Assembly (NCBI GenBank): GCA_041663325.1
Contig: JBAZRN010000023.1
Location: 1-19,053 of the forward strand
Direction of reading: 5' to 3'
DNA from: CAJBLF01 sp041663325
GTDB lineage: Bacteria > Patescibacteriota > Gracilibacteria > Absconditabacterales > Absconditicoccaceae
DNA length: 19,053 nucleotides
Below, piece by piece: positions 1-9,143 of this stretch; the stretch's first letter is position 1, and every line of letters starts with the position of its first letter. The notes under the pieces were generated by a model, which searched no databases, was not told the DNA's origin, and saw only the letters and a program-made list of their open reading frames with translations. The position numbers were made by a program, and so were the translations under genes.

Positions 1-993
1 TCTTTCAGTTATGGACAGGTGTTTCATGATGGGTACTGAGAATATAAAGGTCATACCTCTATTATACCCTCAGGTGGCGGTTTTCAAAATTTAATTGATC
101 GCTTAATTTTTAAAAATATGGATAGTCGTATGGTAGCTGATCATGATGACAGGTCGCTTAATAAGCCACAAGAAACGTGAATTGCTGTTCGTGAGTCTAA
201 GGCATTATGATTTACTACGGGAGAATTACTCAATTCGCTTATCAAAGATCCTAAAGAGTTTATTCCAGAATTAATAGAAAATACTGATGTGCCAACAAAT
301 CTTGAGGTATTGGATAACGTAATCACTAGATTACAACAAAATCGATCTCGTGACAATCAAGCGAAACTATTTGATATACTCAAATTGTATAAAAAACAAT
401 TTTCTTTGATCCTTTTACATGAAACAGATCCTAAGATAATTATTGATAGAATCTATAATCTGATGTATACTGAATACACGGTATTTTTAAAAGAAGTAAG
501 TAATCTTGAGCCAAGTGATTATATAGATTTTACAAATCCTCGAGTATTTTTGTGCATGTATTTGTGAAGTCAAAAACAAGTAACAAAGACAAAAAGTGAT
601 GTATATCATGAAGCATTTTTGAAGGCGAAAGAAACAGGATTGGCAGATTTATTGCTAAATTTTGATGAGCTATCAGATAGATTCAATTTGTGTCAAACAG
701 ATTGCAATGCCATAGTCTTGGATTATATACAAAAATCTAAATCGTCAAAAAAATCAAATAGTCAATCAAAAGAGAAAGTATCTTCGACGCCCAGAAGCGT
801 ACGTCTTATATTAAGAGCACTTTGACTTACCAATGAGACAGGATCCAAACTTTTAATAACTCCAGAATTGATAGATCATACTAAATTGCTTAACGCAGCT
901 GACAAAGATATTGGACAGAACGGCAAAAAAGAAAGAAAGGTCAGAAAAGAGAAGATAAAAGTGCCTGATAGTATTCCAAATTTATTGGATTAA
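1..993 (+). CDS. Unrecognised large protein, 5' partial (UGA=Gly)
   Basis: The frame is open from the first base to TAA at 991-993 when UGA is read as glycine, giving 330 residues with the N-terminus outside the window. Five in-frame UGA codons are used (for example in the contexts DGYGEYKG, QETGIAVR, KALGFTTG). I do not recognise a family. Visible features are a Gly/Ser-rich start (IIPSGGGFQNLIDR), a mostly helical middle with many Leu/Ile/Asp, and a Lys/Ser/Arg-rich tail (around positions 735-800 and 925-960) typical of a disordered basic region. There is no transmembrane segment or signal peptide in the visible part. The next gene starts 12 bp after its stop on the same strand, so the two are probably co-transcribed. 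No Shine-Dalgarno is visible between them. Confidence 0.7.
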
Positions 994-1005
994 ACTCTTT
1001 ATGGT

Positions 1006-3210
1006 ATGGATACATTGCAAAATACATCCTGTATATATGAGGATGAAATCTATCAAAAGAAGAACAAATCACATATATTATGATCATATTTTTTTGATTT
1101 ATTCATGTCGTATGATGAGGTCAAAGCAAGGTATTTTTTGGAACATCTTTTTTATCATGGATTGTGACTCAAACGTGGATTATGACTTGAAGAAAAGGTA
1201 AAACATATCAAAAATAATTCATGACAGTGATCAGATTATTATGAAAAGATTTTGAAAATCTTATGATATTATTTTATTGCAAACTTACAAGAGATACCTA
1301 ATGCTCAAAGAGATTTCAACGATATAGGCAAAGATAATAGATATCTGTCTTCTTATTTTTTTGAAAAAATAAAGAATCTTGATGAAAAATGATTAGCAAA
1401 ACTTACTATAGAAATTATCCATATAGCTAATAAACATTTTTCTCTGCTGATAAAGGGTCAAAATGATTTTCTTCATGAATGTGATGTGTCTTTGGTAGCA
1501 GAATATAAAGATACTACCTTTAATGCTGCTGAATTTCAAAAATCATTGTTACTGAATTTTAAAAGCAATGAAAATTTATCTACCTATACGTTTTTGCCCA
1601 AACAGATACTCTATTCATCTTATCAGAATAATTGATTTTTCCAAACACCAGATTTTTCGTTTAATATCCATTCTTTTTATGATATCATACAGGGGAATTC
1701 ATGATTTGAAATCATGACTATGCTAAATTATACGCAAAAAATAAGAGAAGCCATCCAAAAACTTTACAAAAAAATGAATGAGGAATGAATGATATGACAT
1801 GAAATTAGGCAAAGGACAATGATACCCTATTTCGATAAAGATACCTGAGAATATACGTATTCTGTTGAGGTTGAATCTAGAACACATCCACAAAGAATTG
1901 AGGATGCTTTTTTGCAATCAGTTTTTGATGCCTATTTTAAAAAAACAGGAATAGGTGTCCAAGACAATTCAGAAAAAATAACATATGTATTGTCTGTATT
2001 AAAATCTACTATACAACAGAAAAATGACGATTTATTTACCGAGGAATGTAAAAAAAATATAACTTCTCAAATGTTGACTGTAGTGGAAAGTAAAATAAAT
2101 CTTCTTCTACGTATGCTACCTGATGTTCCTAACATAAAAAATCTTCTTCAGTTTTATAGTGATAAAATAACTGATACTACAGTATTTTTTGAGAGGAATA
2201 AGGATTTAGGATTTACTATAAATTTTAGGAAGGGGCTTTCTGCAAATATTTCTTTGCATTGTTTTGATGCCCCTGATTTTTCATGCGCCATACAACTTAT
2301 TGAAACTAATGAATCCCGTGATACTGATATTGTCCAATCAACGTTTGAGATATATACCCATAAAGGCAACATTGTTTGGAATGATTTTCAAAGTTTTGCT
2401 TATCAAAACGCTAAGAGATATCTTACAAATATTATAAGAAATAATGATCTGCGAAATGATATAGTTCCCTCACAATCTTTGTCTGAGCAACAAAAGGAGA
2501 TATTCTTGGATTATTGTATTTATAGTTTAATGACTTTACCAAAAGTTACGGGAAATGCCGATATCAAAACTCAGGCTAAAGTATTGCAACAAGTATTACA
2601 TAGATTTGATCGGGATATCGTGAAAGAAAAAAATACGTATTATGTGCCAGATTATCCTTTTTTGGAGGATGTTCTTGAACAGGAACATGCTGTATCCGAG
2701 CAGATTTTTTTATCTACATTTCATAATTTTTTTGCCTGAGTCAAATCATCTAATCCATTTTCCACATCTAGTTTGGGTCGTAAAAATATTGATAGAATAG
2801 ATGACAGCAATTTGTCACCCAATAATGTTTCTTATCTTAAACTTATATCGGATCATGAATATGCAGATACTGTTTATCAAAAAGCAATAACACAAAATAC
2901 CTTTGTTTTAGAAAATGAAATATTCCATTTGCAGGGGAATAGAGAAAAAATCTATAATGATGAAGTTATTTCTACAATGATTGATTTTTTGCATAATGAA
3001 CCAAGTAATGCTAAAAAGATTCTATTTCTTAGAAATTGGATGCATTTTTTGTCGTCAAGTATGAATGATACCAAGGATAAAGTTTTGACCATATTGGAGG
3101 ATACCATTACATTGTCCCATAAGATGCTTGGCGATTTGCAAAAAGACAAAGAGACAAAGAGACAAAGAGACAAAGAGACAAAGAGACAAAGAGACATTAG
3201 AGGGAGATAA
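1006..3210 (+). CDS. Large unknown protein, repeat-truncated form (phase OFF)
   Basis: ATG at 1006 opens a 734-codon frame under UGA=Gly, ending at TAA 3208-3210 just past a tandem array of the octamer AAAGAGAC. The N-terminal part uses UGA heavily (contexts HGLGLKRGLGLEEK, NNSGQGSDYY, NEEGMIGHE). No family is recognised. The protein looks soluble and helical with many Phe/Tyr, and has no signal peptide or transmembrane helix. The repeat encodes KETKRQRD units, since three octamers equal eight codons. After the last copy this frame gives only IRGR and a stop, while the +1 frame stays open for 449 more codons. Adding one octamer (7 copies) or removing two (4 copies) would fuse both parts into about 1180 or 1172 residues. 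The sequence as given therefore reads as the OFF or truncated state of a longer gene. A collapsed repeat in the assembly is an alternative. Confidence 0.7.
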
Positions 3211-4540
3211 GCAATTGATATCAAATAAAATAGACGGTTTGAAAAATAATTCTGAAAGAATAGCGTTAAAAACCTCCATAGCCTTTCAAGAAAAGCAGAT
3301 AATACGGCCGAATAAAAACGTTTTGTGATTTGCCCCTCCCAAAGGTAATGTAAAATTTTCACATCCCGCATCAATCAAAACCTCCAAAATGAAAACTGAA
3401 GAAAAGAAAAAAGCTATGCTTTTTATCAAAGAGCATAATTTGCCAATTTTTGCAAAATTGAAAAATTTGAAGTCAACACTTGGATTGTTTGATTGAGAGA
3501 TAAGTAAAAATAAAAGGGAGTTAAAGGAACTTTATGATAATGAAGCTGTCATAGATCAAAAAATCATTCAAATACGTGATTTTAATAAGGTGTTAGAATT
3601 TTATATGGAGATAATGAATGAAACTGATGCTGATAAGATTTTTTGACAAATAATTAAACTTGAAAAAACCTTGCAAATGATAGTCAATGAGTTGGAAGCG
3701 CTATTATTGCAGATACCAATAGCTGAACAAGAATTACGTATTGCTAAAATTGCAGAGGCGAAAATAGTTAAAGAGAACATTGCATTAAAAAGCGTAAAAT
3801 GAGACGTAGATATACTGCAATTGGCTAGGGAATCTAATGCTAAATCTGAGTACCAAAAGAAAGAAACAACTTTTAAAAATCTCATAAAAAGAAAGAGAAC
3901 TTTGTTTCTAAATAAAAATAACATTTCAAAAGAATTTCTTTTTGTAAAGTGATATTTTTTAGCTTTAAACTTATGAAATGATGCGTTAAATAGGCAGATT
4001 GATACTTTAAATGAGACAGATTTTTGAGAAAAAGAAGAAAAAGAACTTATCAATAAAGAAAATTTTGTCTATTCCATGGAAACCTTCTGTTCTGATTGCC
4101 AAATTATAAAATACATCAAAGATCTTATATTGTGAGTACAGCATGATGTTAATTGCATCTCCATAGATACTCATAGAAAGCTCATACACTACTTTGCTGC
4201 TCATCACTGTTTGATTTTTTATTTGCAATTGTTGGATAAAAATAATCTTTTAGTCAACAATAAAGCGATTGGCGATAGTATGATGTTTCGGTATATCACC
4301 AATAAAAAGATGATAAAGGAATCTTTTGCCGCATTTGAGCAACAAAATACAAATTATATTTTTTACGTGTTTAGAAAACTTGGTTTATTGGATACGGGCA
4401 TGGATAAACAAAATCATTTAACTATCTTCTGACAAGAATTGATAAAAAACAATCAAGAGCTAGCAGCTTTTGTCAACGAATTTAAGCGTAATTATCATCT
4501 CTATTATCACAATAGAAAACTTCAGGATTTAATGATATAA
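3128..4540 (+). CDS. C-terminal part of the large unknown protein, out of frame by one octamer
   Basis: Frame 2 is open from upstream of the octamer array (first possible TTG at 3128) to TAA at 4538-4540. The part after the repeat is 448 residues. UGA is read as glycine about ten times (contexts NVLGFAPP, LFDGEISK, SVKGDVD, TIFGQEL). The region from about 3400 to 4050 is rich in Lys/Glu/Leu heptads and is likely coiled coil. A CSDC pair lies near 4092-4103. No family is recognised. There is no convincing start codon or ribosome-binding site of its own, so I read it as the continuation of the 1006 gene, reachable when the octamer count changes by +1 or -2. Its stop lies 3 bp from the stop of the convergent mnmA. 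Confidence 0.65.
3148..3195 (+). repeat. Coding octamer tandem repeat AAAGAGAC x6
   Basis: Six perfect head-to-tail copies of AAAGAGAC (3148-3195) follow a degenerate copy at 3141-3147. The array lies inside the large gene and encodes the 8-residue period KETKRQRD. The unit length is not a multiple of three, so each slippage event changes the reading frame. That is the classic architecture of a contingency locus. Confidence 0.95.
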
Positions 4541-4543
4541 TTG

Positions 4544-5647
4544 CTAATTGGTTATAATACCAGAGCCGATGCATTCATTATTTTTGTATGCTACTATGGT
4601 TTGACCTGGCGCAATGGCTCGTTGTTTTTTTTTGAAAACAATAATCATCACGTCTTCATTTCCGTAAAGTCCGTCAAGTCATTTTTTTGACTTTTGGTTT
4701 TTGACTTTAGGACTTTTGACTAAAATTGCTTCCTGCGGTTCTTGTCTATATCTGATCTTTGCAAGCACTTTAGTTGGTAATGTATATTTTTTTCTTATCC
4801 AATGTCGTCCTGTGATGGAAATAGTTCTTTCAAAAAGTTGTTTATTCTCTTTGTTTCCTACCACTACTATATTTTTTTTAACATCAGTTTTGATGACATA
4901 TGCTTTGAAGGGAAGCTTAAGTCATTGTCTTTGTCCTATCGTAAAAAAATATGCTCATTCATGTTTGCCGACAATCTTTCCTGTAGTATCTATTATATTT
5001 CCTTCTTTCTTGGGAAGTTTTTTGAGTAGAAATTCTTTGATAGGAATATTTCCTATAAAGCATAATCACTGACTATCTTTACGTCCAGCATTAGGAAGTC
5101 AGATTTTTTCTGCTATTTTTCTTACTTCTGGTTTCGTTAATTCTCCAACAGGAAATAATGATTTAGAAAGTTGGAATTGATTGAGTCCTGCAAGAAAATA
5201 TGATTGATCTTTATTGTGATCTATACCTCTTAAAAGCTTAAATTTTTCAAATTTTCAATCTTTTAATTTTTCAATCCTCGAGTAATGTCCTGTAGCGATA
5301 TAGTCAAATCATAGTTCTATCGCTTTTTGGAGGAAGACGTCGAATTTGATCAGGGTATTGCATAATACATCAGGATTTGGCGTTATTCATTGTTGGTATC
5401 CGTTGTAGATATATTCTATAATCTTTTCATTATATTCTTTTTGAAGATCAAAAGAGATAATTTCTATTCACAAAAATTTGGAAGCTTTAATAGCTTCTTC
5501 GGCATCAGCATATGTTGTGCAATTTCCACTGTCAGAGACGTAATTTTTCATGAATCCTGCTACTACCTCATATCATTGCTGTTGTAATAGATATGCAGCT
5601 ATCGCAGAATCCACTCCTCATGACATACCTACTAAGACTTTCTTCAA
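4544..5647 (-). CDS. mnmA: tRNA-specific 2-thiouridylase MnmA
   Basis: MnmA is an ATP-pyrophosphatase that adenylates U34 of Lys, Glu and Gln tRNAs and replaces O2 with sulfur. The 367-residue product starts KKVLVGMSGGVDSAIA (PP-loop SGGVDS). It then has the first catalytic-type Cys in TPNPDVLCN, the substrate-site block ATGHYSRI, KDQSYFLAGL, the second Cys in KDSQGLCFIG, and the C-terminal barrel ending QRAIAPGQTIVAY. UGA encodes the first Gly of SGGVDS, the Gly before TPNPD, and the Gly of SQGLC, which strongly supports recoding. The start is TTG at 5647: the only in-frame codons before the upstream TAA are ATT and CAT. No Shine-Dalgarno is visible; a heptamer array directly precedes the start. 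The C-terminal part carries a Lys/Ser-rich insert (about 4685-4725) made of degenerate heptamers. It converges on the unknown gene to its left. Confidence 0.95.
4685..4720 (-). repeat. Degenerate heptamer repeat inside mnmA
   Basis: On the plus strand, units read TTTTGAC, TTTTGGT, TTTTGAC, TTTAGGA, then C and TTTTGAC. They encode the low-complexity stretch VKSPKVKNQKSKK in the C-terminal domain of MnmA, between the RQEPQEAIL and QRAIAPGQ blocks. It resembles the other 7-8 bp arrays of the window. Confidence 0.7.
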
Positions 5648-5655
5648 AATATGTT

Positions 5656-5690
5656 AGCTTAAAGCTCAAAGCATAAAGCTTAAAGCCTAA
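5656..5690 (-). repeat. Heptamer array AGCNNAA x5 in the mnmA leader
   Basis: On the plus strand five contiguous heptamers are seen: AGCTTAA, AGCTCAA, AGCATAA, AGCTTAA, AGCCTAA. The array ends 9 bp before the proposed TTG start of mnmA, occupying the place where a ribosome-binding site would be. Confidence 0.85.
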
Positions 5691-5746
5691 AAATTTTTAT
5701 CTTTCTTATAAGAGATTACTTATTGTAGGTTTTTTTTCAAACTAAA

Positions 5747-5770
5747 ATACCCTGCCCGTAGGCAGAGTAT
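5747..5770 (-). terminator. Rho-independent terminator after the histone-like gene
   Basis: A 10-bp stem (ATACTCTGCC pairing with GGCAGGGTAT on the minus strand, one G-U pair) with loop TACG is followed by a T-rich stretch. It lies 28 bp beyond the stop of the lysine-rich gene. T-rich sequence on both sides means it could act in both directions. Confidence 0.75.
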
Positions 5771-5797
5771 TTATTTTGTTTTAGTTTTTAAAGAAGA

Positions 5798-5944
5798 CTA
5801 TCTTTTTTTTGCAACCTTCTTTACAGCTTTTTTAACTGCTTTTTTAGCAACTTTCTTAACAGCCTTTTTAGCAACTTTCTTTACAGCTTTCTTTACAACT
5901 TTTTTAGCTGGTGCCTTTTTAGCAACTTTTTTCTTTGCTACCAT
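5798..5944 (-). CDS. Small lysine-rich histone H1-like protein
   Basis: The 48-residue product is built almost only of Lys, Ala and Val in AVKKVAKK-type repeats (MVAKKKVAKKAPAKKVVKKA and so on, ending VAKKR). It resembles the lysine-rich tails of bacterial histone H1-like proteins (the chlamydial Hc1/Hc2 type). The expected role is non-specific DNA binding and nucleoid compaction, or modulation of RNA. The start is ATG 5944, the only Met in the frame; the stop is TAG. A strong terminator follows, so it is probably monocistronic. It has no glycine, so it does not test the UGA reassignment. The internal repetitiveness (AAAGTTGCTAAAAAGGC-like DNA units) could also let its length vary between strains. 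Confidence 0.75.
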   Translation of the reverse strand: MVAKKKVAKKAPAKKVVKKAVKKVAKKAVKKVAKKAVKKAVKKVAKKR

Positions 5945-6319
5945 TTGTGGTATATAATAAGAGATAAAATGCCAGGTAGAAATTTAACTTGTTCAGCTAA
6001 ACTTTCCTTGCTACAATTTTTATAGGTAAGGAAGTGAGAAAAGCAAACATAATCACATTTTTTTTAAAAAAACAGTATTTGAATGTTGGTAGTTCTTACC
6101 TATTGATTTATTGCATCGAAAAAATATTCAGTTTACTTATTCAATTAAGTGTATGAGTTATGTCATTTTTTTAATTTTTTTGGAGGAAGCAACACATCTT
6201 TCTCATCAAAACTCTATCGCTTATAAAACATTATTTTTCTCGAGTAATATAGCTTGAGAATTGGTATAAAATCTATTGTTCGTGTATATTACATAAAAAA
6301 ATGTTCGTATGAAAATTTT
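5945..6319. other. Intergenic region with no gene recognised
   Basis: This 375-bp AT-rich gap lies upstream of the histone-like gene (on -) and downstream of the CoA-binding gene (on -). It holds long T and A runs. One 8-bp inverted repeat is present (TTCTCGAG/CTTGAGAA, 6237-6260, loop of 8). The word TGTTCGT occurs twice (about 6269 and 6303). No open frame with plausible coding content was seen. The promoter of the histone-like gene should lie near 5945-6000, but I cannot assign it confidently. Confidence 0.5.
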
Positions 6320-6688
6320 TTATTTTTTTCTTTGGATCATAATACATGCGTCATGGACACATTCAATAGTATTTTTTTTACAAAATTCAATCGCTGCATC
6401 ACTTTGTGAACCTGGTTGTAACCATACATTTTTTATTCCAAGTGTTTTTACCTCTTTCAAAACTTTCTGTGTGACTATTGGTTGGGTTACAAAAATAGCT
6501 CCATCGATTTTTTCTTTGACGTCAGAAAGATTAGTATAAACTTTTTCTCCCAAAATTTCTTTTTCTGTGGGATTTATAGGTAGTACCTTATATCCTGCGT
6601 CTAGTAAATCTTTAAAAACTTTATATCAATATTTTTTTTTATTATTAGATGCACCGACAACAGCATAGAGAAAATCTTTGTTGATCAT
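6320..6688 (-). CDS. CoA-binding-domain (Rossmann-fold) protein
   Basis: The 122-residue product starts MINKDFLYAVVGASNNKKKY, has an in-frame UGA read as Gly (KKYGYKVF), then VLPINPTEKEILGEKVYTNL, DGAIFVTQP, NVWLQPGSQSDAA and ends at TAA. This order (GAS nucleotide loop, KYGYKV, PINP, WLQPGS) matches the small CoA-binding family (CoA_binding_2, YccU-like), and the length fits. These proteins bind CoA or a dinucleotide in a Rossmann fold; their reaction is not known. The ATG lies 3 bp after the stop of the helicase gene on the same strand, so the two form an operon. Confidence 0.88.
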
Positions 6689-6691
6689 GTT

Positions 6692-8974
6692 TTATATTAC
6701 TTGTAAAAATCTGCATTCAATTTTTCTGACACCAAATTTTGGATTGTGAAATTTTACGATAGCGAGATGATTCCATATTTCCAATACGTATCATGTACCG
6801 AATAATTTGTGTTTTACAATATTTCATTCTTCGATATTTGGACTGTGAGATAGATCTCCGTCTCATCAGAGATCGAATTTTTTAATTAATTCTACGGGTA
6901 TTTCATCTAAGAATCTGCTTGGTGGATTCATTTTAGTTTGTCCTCGAGTCATTCTGCTATGCGCATGAGAAAGAAATAAGACATCTTTTGCTCTTGTGAT
7001 AGCTACGTACATCAATCTGCGTTCTTCTTCCAAAAGTTTTGGTTCTATCATTGCGTTTGACAGCGGGAAAATGTTGTCTTCAAGTCCTGCGACGAAAACT
7101 ACAGGAAATTCTAGTCCTTTGCTTGAATGCACGGTCATCAATTTCACAGCGTCGATATCACCTTTTTCGTTCTCTGAAATATCTGAAAGTAATGCGACCT
7201 CTTCTAAAAATTGTCTAAGCACTTCTTCACCTGTTTCAATATATTTTTCTGCCATGTTGATCAATTGTCCTATGTTTTCATATTTTTCATCAGCTTGAGT
7301 TTCGCCTCATTCTTCTTTGACGAGATAGTCTCTGTATTTTATTTTTTTTACAAGTTTTTCTATTATTTCTGCTGGTCTGCTTGTCGCTATATGCTCTTTA
7401 ATTTCTTTGATTGATTGTATAAATTCTTGGATTCATCTTCTTGCCATCGGAGTAATTTTGATGCTAGAAGATTCATAACAACTTTTTTCGAGAATATCAA
7501 TTAGCGAGGTATTGTGGATGATTGCTTCTTCTTCGAGGTGGTCGATGGTAGTCTTTCAGATTTTTCTATTTGGTGTATTTAAAATTCTTTTGAGTGAGAC
7601 GTTGTCTATCGGATTTAAAAAATGTTTTATATAACTAATGATGTCTTTGATTTCTTTTCTTTCGAAAAACTTGAATGCTCAAAATATTTTATACGGAATT
7701 CCTTCTTGGATGAAGAGTTGTTCGAAAGGCGATGACTGGGCATTAGTCCTATATAATATTGCTATCGTTCATCGAGATTTCATTTTCTTGCCGTCTTTCA
7801 TTTTTTTGATCATATCGATGATGTTTGCTGCTTCATCCATTTCGCTGCCATGGGAAAAAATAGTAATTTTATCGTCACCTGTCCTATGCGGGACAATATT
7901 TTTTTCGTATTGATTGGTGTTGTGTTTGATAATGTGATTGCTCGCATGAACGATATGCGGTTTGGAACGATAATTGATTTGGAGCTTGAACATTTGGATG
8001 TCCGGCCAGTATTTTTTTACATTCAGGAAATTTTCCATCAATGCTCATCTTCGTCCATAGATACTTTGAAAATCATCTCCGATAAGCGTAACATTCCCTT
8101 CGTTGCCTGAGAGCATTCTTATCAGCTCAAATTGGATCCGGTTGGTGTCTTGAGCTTCATCTACTAATATATAGTCAAATTTATTTTGCCACTTGGTGAG
8201 TGTCTCTTTATTTTTTTTGAATAAGAGGTAGGGGAGGAGCAGGAGATCATCAAAATCAAGTGAATTGGATTTCTCAAGTTCTTTTTGATAGTGTTCGTAG
8301 ACTTTGTACATAGTTTGATCATAATCACTTGTACTATCTTTGCTTGATGACTGTGGATCAAATCAATTATTCTTTTGTTTGGAAATGAAGCTTTTCGCTT
8401 CAGGGATTTTGAAGACTTCTTGGAGATTGAGTTTTTTCAATACGTCTTTGAGCACAGATTGCGATTCGTTCGTGTCGAATATTCAGAAATTTTTATTATA
8501 TTTCATATCTAATTTTTCTATATCTTCTTTGAGTATTTTAAGGAAGATGCTATGAAAGGTTCAGATCCATTTCAAGGATGCTGCAGTGTAGAGTTTTTGT
8601 GGCGTAATTGCTTCATCGTTGTTGGTGACGCTTTCTAAAAAATCTGTAATACTATCTTCTTCGCTTTGTGGAATTCCTTCATTCTGTTCAGTCACTTTTT
8701 TTTCTATTTTTTCTTTTTTCATCGCTGGCATTTCTTCAGATATTTTCACGAGTCTCTCTTTCATTTCGTTAGCGGCTTTGTTGGTGAATGTTACTGCTAA
8801 GATTCTATTGACAGGAATATGTTTAGCTTGTGTGATGTAGGCTATTTTGTAGGTGAGCACCCTTGTTTTTCAGCTACCCGCTCCTGCTATGATCAGTGAA
8901 GATGTATCGATGTGGGTACATGCTTTGGTCTGTTCTTCGTTCAGCTGTGTCGCTATATATGATTTGATATCCAT
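6692..8974 (-). CDS. UvrD/PcrA-family superfamily 1 DNA helicase
   Basis: The 760-residue 3'-5' SF1A helicase has a Q motif QLNEEQTKA (res. 10-18), Walker A AGAGSGKT (30-37), GTFHS, VDEAQDTN (DEAQ 272-275), the RGA block after QSIYG, NYRS, TVHSSKGLEF (614-623) and YVAITRAKD (656-664). It ends with the C-terminal module typical of PcrA/UvrD (HKLFGTGYVLEIWN). About 14 of roughly 35 glycines are UGA, including the last Gly of Walker A and the Gly of GTFHS. The family acts in nucleotide excision and mismatch repair and in clearing replication conflicts; I cannot separate UvrD from PcrA by eye. Start ATG 8974 directly follows a tandem repeat and has no Shine-Dalgarno. A charged insert of about 50 residues (EKIEKKVTEQNEG region) separates the NKAANEMKER block from WIGTFHS and looks longer than usual. 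Confidence 0.95.
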
Positions 8975-8980
8975 GATTTT

Positions 8981-9032
8981 AGATTAAGAATTAAGAATTA
9001 AGAGATTAAGAATTAAGAGATTAAGAATTAAG
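8981..9032 (-). repeat. Mixed heptamer/octamer array in the uvrD leader
   Basis: On the plus strand seven contiguous units alternate between AGATTAAG (8 bp) and AATTAAG (7 bp): 8,7,7,8,7,8,7. The array ends 6 bp before the ATG of the helicase gene and so forms its immediate leader (pyrimidine-rich in the transcript). Confidence 0.9.
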
Positions 9033-9091
9033 AATTCCGAATTATTGATGGAAGTTTATGGAAAAGTGGAATGGTTTCAATTTGAATATAT

Positions 9092-9116
9092 AAAAAAAAC
9101 CGGATAAAAAATCCGG
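9092..9116 (-). terminator. Rho-independent terminator of the DHS-like gene
   Basis: The stem CCGGAT/ATCCGG (9100-9105 with 9111-9116, loop of 5) is followed on the minus strand by eight T (9092-9099). It sits 28 bp after the stop of the deoxyhypusine-synthase-like gene. Confidence 0.9.
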
Positions 9117-9143
9117 GAAGTGTGATGAATGATGTTTCAAAGA

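Noticed and set aside
3128..3210. Programmed ribosomal frameshift joining the two parts of the large gene
   Set aside because: A +1 shift would be needed and no slippery site or stimulatory structure is evident, whereas the octamer array explains the frame change simply.
6237..6260. Terminator of the helicase/CoA-binding operon
   Set aside because: The 8-bp inverted repeat has an A-C mismatch in the minus-strand RNA, no T-run after it, and lies about 60 bp beyond the stop.
6996..7298. Plus-strand frames opposite the helicase, mnmA and DHS-like genes
   Set aside because: They are antisense shadows of well-supported genes and have no family features.
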